Origin: Hyphomicrobium sp.
GTDB taxonomy: Bacteria > Pseudomonadota > Alphaproteobacteria > Rhizobiales > Hyphomicrobiaceae
Reading direction: 5' to 3'
DNA: 64,000 bases
Assembly: GCA_022843145.1 (NCBI GenBank)
Contig: JALHOF010000003.1
Span: 62,001 to 126,000 of the forward strand
Shown: positions 55,716 through 64,000 of the stretch, one piece after another
Numbering within the stretch: the first letter of the stretch is position 1
How the letters are laid out: each line of letters opens with the position of its first letter
Program-made: the position numbers and the translations under genes
The notes under the pieces: model-generated
What the model was told of the DNA's origin: nothing
The model's database searches: none
Seen by the model: the letters and a program-made list of their open reading frames with translations, nothing else

Positions 55716-58700
55716 TCAGGCGTCAAGCCGGGTGGGGTCGAGGGTCCAGAGCCTTTCGGCGAACTCATCGAGCTTCGAAGATGGGATTTCCATCAGTAGT
55801 GGTCCATCCGTCCAAAGTAGGGCAGCTCGGACGATCTTACCCGGAAAGATCGCGGCGAGCGCCAGCCGGTAGGCCGCAAGCTGATAAAGGTAGGTTTCGG
55901 CGACGTCCGCGGGAGACGAAGGCGGTGATCGATTGGTCTTGTAATCGACGATCAGGACCGACGTGTCCAGTACCGCGAGGCGATCAATCTGGCCCGTTAG
56001 CCGCAGTGCCGGCCCGCGTCCAGACGGCCGCGGCAGCTCCGCGACAATCGGCACCTCGGCGCGACTCTCTGGCCCGAAGATACCTGCAAAATCTCTGTCC
56101 GACAAAATAGTGAGCGCTTCGCGAACGATGCTGTTGATTGTGCGTTGCGGCAGCCCGCTTCCGCGATGCGACACGAAGAGCCGCGCAGCCTCCGGCCATG
56201 TCGCAGCAGGCAGTGCCGGCAGATGTTCGAGCAGCGCATGCGTCAGTGTGCCGCGCAAAAAGCGGCTCTGATCGGAAAGCGTGCGGGGCGACGGCGTTGG
56301 CGGCTCGTCGCCGGCTTCGTCCGTGCGATGCGGCGCGATCGGCTCGCCGTCGACATCGCTGTCGTAGGGTGCGAGGCTGGACGGCGCCAACGGTACGGCG
56401 AGCTGCGGCTCCTTCGGCGCGGGCGTGCGCGCCCAGGCCGGGGGCTCCTTCGCCGCGAGGAGTGCGGCGGTGTCAGACCGCGGCTTCTCGATTTCGCCGG
56501 ACTGCGGAGAGGCGCGGCGCCGCACGCGGCCGTCCGGCGTTTCGACTTCCGACAGTTGATTGTCGAGCCCGGCCCCGATGATATCGTACCAGCAGCCAAG
56601 TGCGCGCCCGAGTTTGCCTTCGAAGCCGGCCACGTAGAGCCGATCGCGCGCACGCGTCATGGCGACGTAGAGGAGGCGATTGCGTTCGGCGGTCTCCGCC
56701 TCGCGGAGCCGCGCACGCTTGGCTTCGATCGCCGGAACGCGGGTCGAGCCCTTGACGGCCCACACCCACGGCGGCGGCATTCCAGCCTGGCGCGTCGCCT
56801 CGTCGAGTTCGACAAGGCCGCCGCCGTTGCTGCCAACCGACGCGGTCGTGCAGGTATCCGGCAGGAAGACGATGGGTGCTTCGAGACCTTTCGCGCCGTG
56901 GACCGTCATGACGCGCACCTCGTCGCGGCCATGCTCCATGTCCCGCTTCACTTCGCGCGCGCCCTCGCGCAACCACGAAAGGAAGCTCGACAACGAGGGT
57001 GGTGCGCGGTCGTCGAAGGTCAGGGCGAGGTTCATGAATTCGTCTATGGCATCGGCGGCATCGAGACCGAGGCGTGAGAGCAAGCGCTTCCGCATCCCCT
57101 CTTTGTCGAGCAGCGTCGCGAAGAACTCGAACGGCGGCGTGAAGTCGGCGCGGCCGCGCCAACGCTTCAGCGTCTCGGCAGCTTCGGCGAAACGCGGGTT
57201 CTCCGAGGCGTGAGCAAGAAGCGCCGACCACAGCGCGCCTTTGCGGCCACGCGATATCGTCAACAGATCGTCGTCATCGAGATCGAAAAACGGGCTCTTC
57301 AAGACCTCGGCCAGGGCGAGATCGTCCTCGGGCAAGGTCAAGAAGTCGCCGAGCGCCATGAGGTCGGCGATTGCGATCTGCTCGGTCAGGCGAATGCGGT
57401 CGGCACCGGCCACAGCAACGCCATGTGCCTTCAGCGCGGCCACCATCGCGCCGGCAAACGGGCGGCGTTTGCGCACGAGGATCAGCACGTCGCCGGCGCG
57501 GATCGGGCGATCCTCGGACTGAAGCTTCTCGCCTTGCGCGATCCAGCCGGCGACGGTTGAGGCGATGCGGCCGGCGAGGCGTGTGACGGGCGAACGCACG
57601 GGCGTCTCGGCGAGAGGATCGAAGGCGTCGGACGCCGTGGCCACTTCGAATGGCTCGGTCGGCCAGATCTCGACCAATCCGGCCTTGTCGAAACGTCGTG
57701 CGATGTGACGGATGTAGGTGGCGCCCGACGTGACGCCCGGAGTGCGCATGGTATCGGAGAACACCGCGTCGACGGCGTCGAGTACGGGCGCGACCGTGCG
57801 GAAGGAGAGATCGAGTGGCACCTGCCGCCACATTTCCCCGGCATCGGCCGCCATGGCGGCAAACTTCTCGCCCATCGCCGCGAACATCCGCGGCTCGGCG
57901 CCTTGGAAGCTGTAGATCGACTGTTTCTCATCTCCCACCGCAAAGAGCGTGCGCTTCTCATCGCGCGCACCCGATCCGGAGAAGAATTCGCGCGCCAGGG
58001 CCTCGATCACGAGCCACTGCGGCGGCGCAGTGTCCTGGGATTCGTCGACGAGGATGTGGTCGAGGCCACCGTCGAGCTTGTACAGGACCCACTCCGCCGA
58101 GAACGACGTCGCGAGCAGGTGCGCGGTCTTGGCAATCAGATCGTCGAAGTCGAGCGCAGCGCGCCGATGCTTCGCCGCGTCGTAGTGTTGCAACACGTTG
58201 TCAGCCAGCGTCAGCAGCGCCATGGTCGCGTCGAGCGCGCCGAGCGCACGTGCTTCGATCTCGCAGGCGGCGAAGCGGTCGCGCGCCTCGACCAAGGCGT
58301 CGTACAGCGTGGGTTCGGCATCCTTGATCTGTTTGGTCACGAAGCGCGACCGCGGGTTTCCGTCCTTGGTCAGAAAGGCCAACGAGAGCGCCGCGCACGT
58401 TTCGTCGATCGACTTTGCGGTTCGCGCGGCGGCGAGTGCGCGGCCGATCTCCTGATCCGTCGCTTTGCCAGCGAGCATGACGTCGGCAGCGCGGCTCAAC
58501 ACCGATCCGGCGAGAAGGGCCGCTTGTTCTTCGCGCAGTCTCGCGATCGTCATGCCGGCCCGCACGCCGAGCGCGGCGCGGTAGATCCGCTCGGCCGTCT
58601 CGAAGCGGCCTGCGCCAGGGATTTCCTCTGTGACGCGTGTCGCCTGTTCAAGCCAGGCGCGCCGGCGGATCGCATCCTTCAGCACCTCGTCGAACCGATC

Positions 58701-59300
58701 GTCCGCGGCGTGGGCGATGGCGGTGGTCAAAGCGTGACCCAACGGCGAGGTCGGGTTACTCGTGGCCTCGCCGAGCGTCGCCTCGATGGCCTCGCGATGG
58801 ATCGCACGCGCCTCTTCGTCGTCAAGAATCTGGAAGCCGGGCGGCACACCGGCCTCAAGCGGGAAGCGCTGCAACAGGCGCTCGCAGAAAGCGTGGATCG
58901 TCTGCACCTTCAGCCCGCCGGGCGTTTCGATGGCGCGGGTGAACAGCGTGCGCGCGAGCGCCAGCTCCGGGTCGGTCGCTGTGCGCGTCAGAAGCTCGTG
59001 GAGATTCGCTTCAAGCTTATCGTCGGGCGCGGTGACCCATGTGGCGAGCGTGGAGAAGACGCGCTTCGACATCTCGGCCGCCGCGGCCTTGGTATAGGTC
59101 AGGCACAGGATGCGCTCGGGCGGTGTGCCGGTCAGCATGAGACGCAGAACGCGGTTGGTCAGGACGTGCGTCTTGCCGGTGCCGGCATTGGCGCTGACCC
59201 AGACCGAGGCGCGCGGATCGGCGGCATCGGCTTGGGCGCGCGTCGTGCGGGCCAGTTCCTTGGCGATGTCGGCGGCGGTGAGCGGGCGTGTCATCGTCAC
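55716..59300 (-). CDS. addA: Double-strand break repair helicase/nuclease AddA
   Basis: 1194-aa UvrD-like helicase and nuclease. With AddB it resects double-strand breaks for RecA (RecBCD-like). Walker A ANAGTGKTHVLTNR (residues 38-51); motif II around LDHILVDESQDTAPPQW; helicase motifs VGDEKQSIYSFQGAEPR, VMTVHGAKGLEAPIVFLPD and LLYVAMTRARDRLYVAG; and a C-terminal PD-(D/E)XK nuclease with LIVDYKTNRSPPSS. Its ATG overlaps the addB stop (ATGA). Confidence 0.95.
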   Translation of the reverse strand: MTMTRPLTAADIAKELARTTRAQADAADPRASVWVSANAGTGKTHVLTNRVLRLMLTGTPPERILCLTYTKAAAAEMSKRVFSTLATWVTAPDDKLEANLHELLTRTATDPELALARTLFTRAIETPGGLKVQTIHAFCERLLQRFPLEAGVPPGFQILDDEEARAIHREAIEATLGEATSNPTSPLGHALTTAIAHAADDRFDEVLKDAIRRRAWLEQATRVTEEIPGAGRFETAERIYRAALGVRAGMTIARLREEQAALLAGSVLSRAADVMLAGKATDQEIGRALAAARTAKSIDETCAALSLAFLTKDGNPRSRFVTKQIKDAEPTLYDALVEARDRFAACEIEARALGALDATMALLTLADNVLQHYDAAKHRRAALDFDDLIAKTAHLLATSFSAEWVLYKLDGGLDHILVDESQDTAPPQWLVIEALAREFFSGSGARDEKRTLFAVGDEKQSIYSFQGAEPRMFAAMGEKFAAMAADAGEMWRQVPLDLSFRTVAPVLDAVDAVFSDTMRTPGVTSGATYIRHIARRFDKAGLVEIWPTEPFEVATASDAFDPLAETPVRSPVTRLAGRIASTVAGWIAQGEKLQSEDRPIRAGDVLILVRKRRPFAGAMVAALKAHGVAVAGADRIRLTEQIAIADLMALGDFLTLPEDDLALAEVLKSPFFDLDDDDLLTISRGRKGALWSALLAHASENPRFAEAAETLKRWRGRADFTPPFEFFATLLDKEGMRKRLLSRLGLDAADAIDEFMNLALTFDDRAPPSLSSFLSWLREGAREVKRDMEHGRDEVRVMTVHGAKGLEAPIVFLPDTCTTASVGSNGGGLVELDEATRQAGMPPPWVWAVKGSTRVPAIEAKRARLREAETAERNRLLYVAMTRARDRLYVAGFEGKLGRALGCWYDIIGAGLDNQLSEVETPDGRVRRRASPQSGEIEKPRSDTAALLAAKEPPAWARTPAPKEPQLAVPLAPSSLAPYDSDVDGEPIAPHRTDEAGDEPPTPSPRTLSDQSRFLRGTLTHALLEHLPALPAATWPEAARLFVSHRGSGLPQRTINSIVREALTILSDRDFAGIFGPESRAEVPIVAELPRPSGRGPALRLTGQIDRLAVLDTSVLIVDYKTNRSPPSSPADVAETYLYQLAAYRLALAAIFPGKIVRAALLWTDGPLLMEIPSSKLDEFAERLWTLDPTRLDA

Positions 59301-62300
59301 TCCTCAGAGCCGTCGTCGTCGCCCGACCATTCGCCGATGCGCGCGAGATGGGCGTAGCTATCGTAATCGTAGGTGAAGCGGGATCGGCGCAGGGCGGAAT
59401 AGGGTGTCGCCGGGTCGTCATAGCGTGCAACGAGTGCGGCGAGCCGATCGAGTTGCGCGCGGCCGAGCGTGTCGACATCGCCCTCTTTGAGAGTGACGAT
59501 ACGTTCCTCGCCGGGCGGCTCGCCGCCTGACGCCCGGATATAGCGCAACTCGGTGACGATGGCCTTCGGTACCCCGGCGAACCCGGCGAAGGCGGCGATC
59601 GCCGCTTCCAGGGGAAGCTGCGGCGCAGAACCGCTGGCGACGCGATCATTGCTCGGAATGGCACCGGTCTTGTAGTCGGTGATGCGGAGGCCGGCGCTCG
59701 AAACATCGATGCGGTCGGCGCGCGCCGACAGTTTGAACGGACCGGCCGGCGCGTCGAGAACGATTTCACCCTTGACCTCGGCAACAATCTTATCGACGCC
59801 TTCCCGGCGCGCCGCTTCGCTCGCTGCGAACCAGTGCGCGAACCGCTCGAGCCGCGTCAGCCAGAAGGCGGCGATGCGCGGGTTGCCGGTGTAGTCCTGG
59901 AGCACGGCCCGCGCGATCTCGAGCAATTTGGCCGTGGGGTCTGGTGGCAGGCGCTCCGGGTAAGCCGCTGTGAACCGGCTGAGGGCCTCGTGCACGATTG
60001 CGCCGCGCAAGCTGGCGTCGGGCGGCTCGCCGAGGCGCGGCAGCGGTTCGAGCTTCAGGATGTGGCGGGCAAAAATGGCGTAGGGATTTGCAATCCAGGT
60101 TTCGACACCAGATACGCTGAGCCGCCGCGGACGATCGGCGACAGGCGGCTTCGGGGCCGGTGCGTTGATCGGGCGACGCGCGCCGACCGCGTCGCGGTGG
60201 CGCGCCCAGGGTAGCCACGGCTGGTCCGCCGTGACGGCATCGGGCAGGCCGAGCCCGTCGAGCAAGGCATTGATGCGGAGCAGCCAACGCGACGGCACAG
60301 TCGGCACCCCGTCCATTTTTTCGGCGCGGGTCAAATAGACCGTCTCGGCGCAGAGCAGCATGGTCACGTCGTGGGCCGCGAGCCCGATCTTCTCCTCGGG
60401 CGACGGCAGTCCGAGCGCCTGCCGCATCGGCCGGTTGAGCCACGGTCCCGGATCGGACGATTCCGGCCACGTGCCGTCGTTGAGTGATCCCAGGATCAGA
60501 ACGTCCGGCTGCTGCAAGCGCGCTTCGAACGGCCCCCAGATCGAGAGGCGCGGATGTACGGGAACGCGCGGCCGCACGTTTTCTCCTGCTATCAAACTTC
60601 GGTAGAGATCTGGGTAGTCACGCGCGTGGATTTCGACCACCGGCATCTGCTCGTCGAGCAGGCCGGTGAAGAACAGCGACGCGGCCTTGCCCGCTTCGCC
60701 CTGCCAAAGCGGTGACGAGATCGTGGTGTCGGCGACAGGTGCTGCGTCGCCAGACGAGGGGGTTGCCGGAATGGAGGCGATCGCTTCGGCGGCTTCGATG
60801 TGGGCGCGCGCAATCAGCGACAATGGTTTATGTTCGCGTTGCGCGAAAGCCGCGACGAGCGGCGCGAACGCCGACTCGAGCCGTGCCACGAGTTCGCGCG
60901 CTCCCTGCCAGTCGGCCTGCCATAAGCGGCGCACGGCGGCCTCGCGGCGGTCGCCATCGGCCTCTTCGATCGCCGCCCGTTCGAGCGCCGCGGATACGCC
61001 GCCCAGGCCACGGCCGAGGTAGGCGGTGCGGAACGCCGCGATTTCCAAGGCGCGCGCAGACTTGCGCATGGTGAAGGCGTCGAGCCCAAGCCGCGTCAAC
61101 GGGTGTTTGAGCAGCGGCATCAAGGCAACGGGCGAAAAGTCTTCGGCGATCGCGGCGATCACCAGGTCGAGCAAGGTTCCGGGCACGGTCTTTGCGAATG
61201 GCCGACCGGCACTGTCGTCAACGCGAATGCCGTAGCTTTCGAGACGCACGCCGACGCGGCGAGCGAGCAGCCGATCGGGAGAAACGAGCGCGGCGGTGCG
61301 CCCCGGCGTCTCCGCCACTTCGCGCATGATGAGCGCGATCACCTCGGCTTCATCTTGAGCGCTCGGCGTTTCGAGCAGGCTGATCCCCGCCATCGCGCTG
61401 GTGATGGCGGACCGATCGGCGCGCTCGGTGTAGGCGTGCCAGCGGGCTGTGGTGGCGGAAGGGCGCATGGCTTCGCTGACGAATGCGGCGCGTTGCCGTG
61501 CGGAGGGCGGCGGTTCGGCGCCGGGCAGGATCGTGATGTCGCTGCGTTCGAGACCGAGACGGTCGAGCAGCCGCTTCAGGCCGAACTGCGGATGCTCGGG
61601 ATGGCCCGCGTCGCCAGCAGCTGCGGGCGTGATCGCGCGCCAGCCGTCGTCTTCGAGGGCGTGGTCGAGGCCAGGCAACACGATCGCGCCTTTCGGTGAA
61701 TTCATCACGGCGCGCATCAGGTCGGCCGTCGCGGGGATCGAGCCGGTCACGCCGGCGACGATCACCGGTGCGTTCGGCGGAGCGTCGGCGAGACGGCGGG
61801 CTTCGGCGGCGATCAAACGATTGCGCCGATCCATCGGTGAGGTCAGGCCGCGCGCGAGAAGGTATTGCGGCCATGCGCTGGTGACGATCTCGAGAAAACG
61901 CAGTGTCTTCTGCCAATGTTCCGAGAAGGTCTCGGGTACGAGGCCTACGAGCCCATCTAGGCTCACACCTTCCGTTTCGACCATGTCCATCAGCCGGCCC
62001 AGTTCGGAGGCCAGTGCGGCGGCCTGGGCCGGCGACGTCGCCCCCGCCGCGACGACAGGTGCCATGCCGTCATCGAGATCCGGATCGCGCATGGCTTCCG
62101 ACCATTTCATGACCAGCATGGTCAGCACGAGACGGCGTTCCATCTCAGAGACGGCGGGTGGAACGTCGGACCAGCCGTCGCCGAGCGTGACGAGCCCGGA
62201 AAGCCCGGCCAGGAGCGTCAACTCTTCGTCGCCTTCGGAGATCGGGCGGATCTGAGGCAGCAGCATCGCCGCGCCGCCGGACTGGCGCAAGAATGCCTCC

Positions 62301-62491
62301 TGGAGTGCACGTGCCGCGCGCCGCGTCGGCATCAGCAGCGTCATGGCCGGAAGCTCGAGCGGTCCGGGTGGAGCGCCGCCTGCGCATGGCAGATCGCCGG
62401 CGAGGATGGCTCGGGCCAGCGCATCGAGAAACGGTTGACCGGCCGGTACGGTGAACACCCGTCCGGCCTTGGGATCAGTCGGCGTCTTCAC
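59297..62491 (-). CDS. addB: Double-strand break repair protein AddB
   Basis: 1064 aa from GTG 62491, with AAAGGA nine bases upstream; the longer frame overlaps murU and is rejected. The N-terminus has a degenerate helicase core (LLMPTRRAARALQEAFLRQS) that reads the Chi-like sequence; the C-terminus has a PD-(D/E)XK nuclease (LRITDYKTGAIPSNDR). No four-Cys Fe-S clamp is obvious. The start overlaps the end of murU by 17 bases. Confidence 0.92.
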   Translation of the reverse strand: MKTPTDPKAGRVFTVPAGQPFLDALARAILAGDLPCAGGAPPGPLELPAMTLLMPTRRAARALQEAFLRQSGGAAMLLPQIRPISEGDEELTLLAGLSGLVTLGDGWSDVPPAVSEMERRLVLTMLVMKWSEAMRDPDLDDGMAPVVAAGATSPAQAAALASELGRLMDMVETEGVSLDGLVGLVPETFSEHWQKTLRFLEIVTSAWPQYLLARGLTSPMDRRNRLIAAEARRLADAPPNAPVIVAGVTGSIPATADLMRAVMNSPKGAIVLPGLDHALEDDGWRAITPAAAGDAGHPEHPQFGLKRLLDRLGLERSDITILPGAEPPPSARQRAAFVSEAMRPSATTARWHAYTERADRSAITSAMAGISLLETPSAQDEAEVIALIMREVAETPGRTAALVSPDRLLARRVGVRLESYGIRVDDSAGRPFAKTVPGTLLDLVIAAIAEDFSPVALMPLLKHPLTRLGLDAFTMRKSARALEIAAFRTAYLGRGLGGVSAALERAAIEEADGDRREAAVRRLWQADWQGARELVARLESAFAPLVAAFAQREHKPLSLIARAHIEAAEAIASIPATPSSGDAAPVADTTISSPLWQGEAGKAASLFFTGLLDEQMPVVEIHARDYPDLYRSLIAGENVRPRVPVHPRLSIWGPFEARLQQPDVLILGSLNDGTWPESSDPGPWLNRPMRQALGLPSPEEKIGLAAHDVTMLLCAETVYLTRAEKMDGVPTVPSRWLLRINALLDGLGLPDAVTADQPWLPWARHRDAVGARRPINAPAPKPPVADRPRRLSVSGVETWIANPYAIFARHILKLEPLPRLGEPPDASLRGAIVHEALSRFTAAYPERLPPDPTAKLLEIARAVLQDYTGNPRIAAFWLTRLERFAHWFAASEAARREGVDKIVAEVKGEIVLDAPAGPFKLSARADRIDVSSAGLRITDYKTGAIPSNDRVASGSAPQLPLEAAIAAFAGFAGVPKAIVTELRYIRASGGEPPGEERIVTLKEGDVDTLGRAQLDRLAALVARYDDPATPYSALRRSRFTYDYDSYAHLARIGEWSGDDDGSEE

Positions 62492-63200
62492 TGGCGACGA
62501 TCCTTTCCGCTTCACTGAGTGCCTCGGGCGTGCCGACGTGCATCCAAAGACCCTCGAGCCGGACGCCGAACAACCGTCCGGCGGTGATGGCGCGGTCCCA
62601 CGGCTGGTTGAGTGAAAATGCACCTTGAGGCGCGCTGGCGAACAAGCGCGGATGCGCGATCGACACGCCGGCGAACACGAGCGGTGCGCTGCCGCCCTTG
62701 GCCCTTCGCTGGAGCCGGCCGTCGGCGGCCATGTCGAAGTCGCCGTCGCCGTCATAGCCGAGACTGCGCGCAGCGAGTGCAACGAGCATCAGGGCATCCA
62801 TGCGCTGCTCGTCCCAGGCGTCGATCAAGCGGTCGATATTGGAGCCGACGCCCTCGATCCAGACGCTGTCGGAGTTGTGGATCAGGAATGGCCCCTCGCC
62901 GAGTTTGGGCAAAGCGCGGACCACGCCGCCGCCGGTGTCGAGCAGAACGCCGCGCTCGTCGGAGATGACGATCTCGGGCTCGCGGCGCGATGCAAGATGC
63001 GCTTCGAGCTTGTCGGGGAGGTAATGCACGTTGACGACGACGCGGCGGATGCCAGCGGCTTGCAGCCGGTCGAGGACATGGTCGATGAGGGGGCGGCCGT
63101 CGAGAGGTACCATCGGCTTCGGAATGGTATCGGTCAGCGGCCGCATGCGCGTGCCGAGGCCAGCAGCCAGCACCATCGCGGTCGTCGGGCGCTTCGTCAT
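62475..63200 (-). CDS. murU: N-acetylmuramate 1-phosphate uridylyltransferase (MurU-like)
   Basis: 241 aa nucleotidyltransferase with MVLAAGLGTRMRPLTDTIPK (GxGTRxR...PK), PMVPLDGRPLIDHVL, LLDTGGGV and MHVGTPEALSEAE. With AmgK it forms UDP-MurNAc from recycled muramic acid, bypassing MurA/MurB. The pairing with the adjoining phosphotransferase gives the function; a mannose-1-phosphate transferase is the alternative. ATG at 63200. addB overlaps its end. Confidence 0.82.
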   Translation of the reverse strand: MTKRPTTAMVLAAGLGTRMRPLTDTIPKPMVPLDGRPLIDHVLDRLQAAGIRRVVVNVHYLPDKLEAHLASRREPEIVISDERGVLLDTGGGVVRALPKLGEGPFLIHNSDSVWIEGVGSNIDRLIDAWDEQRMDALMLVALAARSLGYDGDGDFDMAADGRLQRRAKGGSAPLVFAGVSIAHPRLFASAPQGAFSLNQPWDRAITAGRLFGVRLEGLWMHVGTPEALSEAERIVASEDAD

Positions 63201-63243
63201 CGCTGATCGCTCGCTTCGGGTTGACGGATGAGGCGCCGGCAGA

Positions 63244-64000
63244 TCACGCGGGCAGAAGTGGTTGCGCGCGGCCGGCGGCGGGCAGGTTCTGGTCGTACCA
63301 TGCCGCGAGGTTGGCAAGACCGGGATGGCGGAGGTCGCGAGCGAGATATCCCCAGATCCGCGGGATGTGCCGCAAATACTGCGTCTTGCCGTCGCGGCGG
63401 GCCAGCCGGGCGAATATGCCGAGTATCTTGGTGTTGCGCTGAGCGCCGAGTGCAGCATAGGCGAAGCTGAATGCCGCACGATCGAAGTCGGGTTCGGCGG
63501 AAGTGGCCGCAGCGCAGTAATGGTCGAACAGCCGCGTTTCGAGTTCGGGAGAAACGTCGAGCCGGGCATCCTGAAGCAGCGAGACGACATCGTAGGCCCA
63601 CGGGCCGGACATCGCGTCCTGGAAGTCGAGAATTCCGACCTGGGCGATGCCGCGGCAGGCGGGAAGCCACATCAGATTTGGCGAATGGTAGTCGCGCAGA
63701 ACGAGCCCGCGCGGCAGGCGTAGAATTTCATCGAAAAGTGCGTCCCAAATCTCGTTGAACCGCGCGCGGACGTCGGTCGGGGCAGGCGCGCCGTGAAGAG
63801 CCGGCCAATACCAGTCGAGCAGAAGCTCGGTCTCAACCGTCATCGCGCGGCGATCGTAGGTGGGAAGGATGTGCGAACGTCCACCAGCGACAGGCACCGC
63901 CTCGGGCACCGCGATCCGGCGCATGGCGAGAAGAACGTCGGTGGCAGCGGCCCACAGAACATCCTGCGACTGGCCACGTTCGAGTTCCGAGCCGAAGACG
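63244..64000 (-). CDS. amgK: AmgK-like sugar kinase / aminoglycoside phosphotransferase family (partial)
   Basis: Kinase that phosphorylates MurNAc (and GlcNAc) at C1 in cell-wall recycling; aminoglycoside phosphotransferase fold. The catalytic loop LVLRDYHSPNLMWL and metal loop VGILDFQDAMSGPWAYDV are present. The start lies beyond the right edge: the frame is open to base 64000, so only about the C-terminal 250 residues are here. 43 bp upstream of murU. Confidence 0.83.
   Translation of the reverse strand, partial: VFGSELERGQSQDVLWAAATDVLLAMRRIAVPEAVPVAGGRSHILPTYDRRAMTVETELLLDWYWPALHGAPAPTDVRARFNEIWDALFDEILRLPRGLVLRDYHSPNLMWLPACRGIAQVGILDFQDAMSGPWAYDVVSLLQDARLDVSPELETRLFDHYCAAATSAEPDFDRAAFSFAYAALGAQRNTKILGIFARLARRDGKTQYLRHIPRIWGYLARDLRHPGLANLAAWYDQNLPAAGRAQPLLPA

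Noticed and set aside
57705-59357. 550-codon plus-strand frame over addA
   Set aside because: Antisense to addA helicase motifs; no domain.

Overview
The window is a gene-dense, high-GC stretch of ordinary bacterial chromosome from an alphaproteobacterium, most likely of the Hyphomicrobiales (Rhizobiales). The evidence is the gene order: infC-rpmI-rplT-pheS, a ribonuclease D gene followed by lptC/lptA-lptB-rpoN-ptsN, aroA-cmk-rpsA-sppA-ihfB, trpF-trpB-trpA-accD-folC, and amgK-murU-addB-addA-trxA. These linkages are typical of that order. A DUF1150/Hsp20 pair and a FYDLNRDP zinc-ribbon protein point the same way. Nothing looks like a prophage, an insertion sequence or a CRISPR array.

Layout. 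1-6.7 kb: a SoxW-like thioredoxin (cut by the left edge), a di-iron fatty acid hydroxylase-type membrane protein, coaD, an alkyltransferase-like protein overlapping a degenerate enolase paralogue, two cyclophilins and a DUF423 protein, and small or exported proteins. 6.7-10.9 kb: queuosine genes queA and tgt interleaved with two NTF2-like genes and a second fatty acid hydroxylase-type gene. 10.9-18.7 kb, all minus strand: infC-rpmI-rplT-pheS, then a cytochrome c'-like protein and a membrane protein inserted before pheT, then a type II NADH dehydrogenase. 18.9-27 kb: two glycosyltransferases, membrane and exported proteins, an ABHD10-like hydrolase, a dehydratase/epimerase, queG and a glutathione transferase. 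27-35 kb: uppP, ptsN, a long gap, rpoN, lptB, one fused LptC-LptA-LptA protein, RNase D and tRNA-Leu. 35-41 kb: an NDUFA9-like protein, DUF1150 and Hsp20, an exported protein of unknown function, an orphan pqqA with its own terminator, the ABC-F ATPase Uup and tRNA-Ala. 41-64 kb: the aroA to ihfB block, the trp-accD-folC block, the tRNA hydroxylase trhO, trxA-addA-addB, and murU-amgK (cut by the right edge).

How the genes work together. Translation and tRNA are heavily represented: infC, L20, L35, PheRS, S1, two tRNAs, and four wobble-uridine or queuosine genes (queA, tgt, queG, trhO). Envelope building is covered by the Lpt bridge, UppP, AmgK/MurU recycling and the glycosyltransferases. DNA repair is covered by AddAB and the ATL protein.

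The points most worth a second look are the LptC-LptA-LptA fusion, the enolase-like pseudoenzyme, the isolated pqqA, a Tgt that has lost most zinc ligands, pheS and pheT split by a cytochrome gene, and the rpoN-ptsN gap. That gap lacks hpf but holds a plus-strand terminator with no gene in front of it.
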